From Doris montereyensis (Eukaryota; Mollusca; Gastropoda; Nudibranchia; Dorididae), in NCBI GenBank assembly GCA_037039925.1, contig JAXRKP010000377.1, positions 5,001-69,000 of the forward strand: 64,000 bases of DNA, in the 5' to 3' direction. Under the pieces are notes generated by a model. The model saw nothing but the letters and a program-made list of their open reading frames with translations, ran no database searches and was not told the origin of the DNA. Both the position numbers and the translations under genes were made by a program. Shown piece by piece: positions 61,749 through 64,000 of the stretch (position 1 is the first letter of the stretch; the number at the start of each line of letters is the position of its first letter).

Positions 61749-62382
61749 GTATAAAAATAAATTGAAAAATTTTAATCCCATGGAAAGTCACTTAATTTTG
61801 TTATGTTATTTTATATTGCACAGATATTTTGAGACGGGTTGAAGTGTTTCAATTTAATGTCCAATAGGAGTGTACACTTGTTTTAAAAAATGTTTACAGA
61901 CTCACAAAGTGAATCATTCAATTGAAGAGGTCATTTCAATAGTGTGTCTAAGTCACAAATACGTCATTTAGAGAAAAATGCCAAAAACCATGGACTTTGG
62001 CACTGTTGATTTGGGAATTCCAAATTTCAAACGGCTGTAAACATGATGTATTTTCATCTTATCTTTTTTCACATTTTTCAGGAATCGTGATTTCCATTTT
62101 TATTCCCTAAGATTATCTCTTTGTCTCGTTTTTCACGAAAATGGACATAGGCACACTATAGAACTGACCCTTTCAATTATGTGATATAGTTTTCATTAAT
62201 ATCATCAGTGTCTTCCATTCCTTCCTTTGAAATTTTGGTTAACAAAAACAGTTGTTAGAAGTGCTTGATTTTTTTACTTTTTCAAGTTTCTTTTTGTGTT
62301 TGGAGATAAAAATGAAATTCAAATCATATGTGAAAATCAATAGTTTTTCTGTCGTTGCTAATGACTTAATTTTTTTTTTCAG

Positions 62383-62566
62383 AAGACGATGTTATTGGTC
62401 CGAGCCCCGCTCGTATGCTGGGATCTGTAGGTCACGTTGGTGTGGAGTTTAGACGCAGTGAATCTCCCGCCCCATATCCCCTTCCCATGCCAGCTTATGG
62501 TGGGTACTTTGCCCCACTTAATGGTTGTCTTCCCGAAAACCTACCTCCTACACCTGGATTTCACAG
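62383..62566 (+). CDS. fry: fry exon 37
   Basis: Reads EFRRSESPAPYPLPMPAYGG, then FAPLNGCLPENLPPTPGFHR; human has [22 protein letters not shown]. Confidence 0.9.
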
Positions 62567-63114
62567 GTAATTTCGACAATTCTATTTCTCCAATAACTTT
62601 GTGTTGTACATAACAAAAATTTTGTATGACATCTCTTTCAGAAAGATAAGATTTTCCTATTAGTAATTATTCTTTTTGTTCTCCCCTTGACGTTATTGGG
62701 AGCAGTTGGATGTTTTGATTAGTCGAATCCCAGTGTTTTACACCGACTAACTTGTTCAGACAACTATCATTTTTTTGTTTTTTTTATCTTTACCACTTAC
62801 CTGACATACATTTATCATCAGATTTCATAGATTTGTACTTTTCTTTTTTCCTGCTGATATTTAACGAAGTATGTCAGTATGGTTGTTTATGACTTCTTGG
62901 GCATAGCTTAATTCACATAAGATTTCTCAAGATGTTGTTAAGTTGTGTTTTTATGGTTTTAGGATAAAAGTTAGTTCTAAATTATATCAGGCAGGTTAAA
63001 GTTTTTTTAAAGTTATTGTTTTAAGAAGGCCATGGTAGAAAATAATCTTCCATTGAACCTCTGCCTTGACTTTACTTTGAAACCTGTCCTCTTTGTGCTG
63101 TTGTCATTCTAAAG

Positions 63115-63215
63115 GAGTAACATTGCCGTCATGTTCCTGTGTGACTTGGTACTGGATGGGCTTGAGGTCGACTGGTCTCCACACTTGCCTCTCATGCTTC
63201 ATGTCATTTTCTTGG
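63115..63215 (+). CDS. fry: fry exon 38
   Basis: Reads [33 protein letters not shown]; human has [21 protein letters not shown]. Confidence 0.94.
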
Positions 63216-63739
63216 GTAAGCACGTGTCCTCGGACTTGCATCAATTGAAAATCTCTTTAGTCTTATACAAAATACCATTTTATATATTTTATATACGGAA
63301 CGTTAATTTGCATGACAAGAGTTATCCTATCGCATTTTTATAGACATGCTGGAAGCTGACACGGATGGAAATTGAATTTGTACAAAGGAAGAAGAAAAGC
63401 CCAGATTATTATATGCTCAAGGGTTTTAAGGTTGCTGTTTTAATCAATGATCAACAGGCACTATAAATGAATACATAAGAAACATGTCAGCATTTTCATT
63501 CTTAAAAGAGGTTTTTATTGTTTTTTGGTTTTTTTACTATTGATGGTGCTTGCTGTTAACCATGATGGAAGAAATTTTCATTTGAAAGTATAAAGCATTC
63601 ATGAATTTTCTGGGACGGAAACGACATACTTTAACATCATTCTGTTTGACATAAGTGTAATCAGTTACTGTCGTTCATTTTAAAGATCATTTCATTCCTC
63701 TTTAGCCTTAAACATGAATTTATTTACTCAAATCTACAG

Positions 63740-63925
63740 GTTTAGACCACTCAAGGGCATTGGTCTATGAGCACTGTAAGAAACTGCTTCAGAATCTTCT
63801 CCTTTTGGCCTCATCTCAAGAGGAAATCTCTCCAACTACCTCCCGTCTTCTCCTGTCGTACCGAAGCTCAGTGGCAGACTCCCTCAAAGTTATCTCTGAA
63901 GACCGAGATGCTCAGCTGACTCTAG
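63740..63925 (+). CDS. fry: fry exon 39
   Basis: Reads GLDHSRALVYEHCKKLLQNL, matching the human [20 protein letters not shown]. Donor gtgagt. The gene continues beyond the window. Confidence 0.93.
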
Positions 63926-64000
63926 GTGAGTATTTAAAGAACTACAGAAGAAGTTATTGGTTGTTTATTCTACTTCGAGATCAGATCCAGAATTCACCTT

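Overview
The window is animal nuclear DNA: AT-rich, with long introns, GT-AG exons carrying family-conserved protein blocks, many simple-sequence arrays, tRNA-derived SINEs and several classes of transposon. Two genes can be read with confidence, both on the + strand: a Mis18-type centromere protein gene (9071-15128, five exons) and the 5' half or so of a furry (fry/FRY/FRYL) gene (from 27223 to beyond the right edge, 39 exons located). The repeat types (Penelope-like remnant, Polinton/adintovirus-like remnant, RTE-like and CR1/L2-like LINEs, TAG/TAC arrays) fit a lophotrochozoan, most likely a mollusc. That is an inference from style, not a species call.

Layout. 1-1690: minus-strand RTE-like LINE (start of reverse transcriptase and endonuclease), followed at 1690-1875 by about 68-bp monomers that would be its 5' end. 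1900-8540: a decayed Polinton/adintovirus-like virus-transposon with recognisable remnants of packaging ATPase, small structural proteins, a DUF8207-like segment, a PLA2-like domain joined to an integrase-linker-like tail (inverted), an adenain-type protease and a double-jelly-roll capsid protein; every gene is broken. 8570-9970: tandem copies of a hairpin-bearing repeat placed as inverted pairs on both sides of Mis18 exon 1. 9071-15460: Mis18 gene with poly(A) signal. 15515-16061: piggyBac-like MITE with TTAA ends. 16060-25500: intergenic repeats, including a CR1/L2-like LINE remnant, SINEs, a Penelope-like GIY-YIG remnant, opposed (TAC)n and (TAG)n arrays and a hairpin repeat with a B-box loop. 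25600-25700: a small CpG-rich patch.

27172-64000: fry. The predicted start lies in a short exon at 27172-27241 whose phase fits the first conserved exon at 28270. Reading-frame phase is consistent across the exons except for one-base indels in exons 4, 33 (two) and 35 and an ambiguous start of exon 24. At least three of the indels lie in or beside short homopolymers, so assembly error is the simplest explanation. About 1,700 codons are covered, against roughly 3,000 residues in vertebrate FRY/FRYL. Introns hold a Tc1/mariner relic 12 bp from a splice donor, a 1.78-kb hAT-like element, SINEs, an exact 51-bp triplication and, in one 9.7-kb intron, three minisatellites (31, 17 and 31 bp).

Mis18 acts in CENP-A loading at centromeres and Furry is a giant scaffold for NDR/LATS kinases. 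Nothing in the sequence links the two functionally; they are simply neighbours about 12 kb apart.
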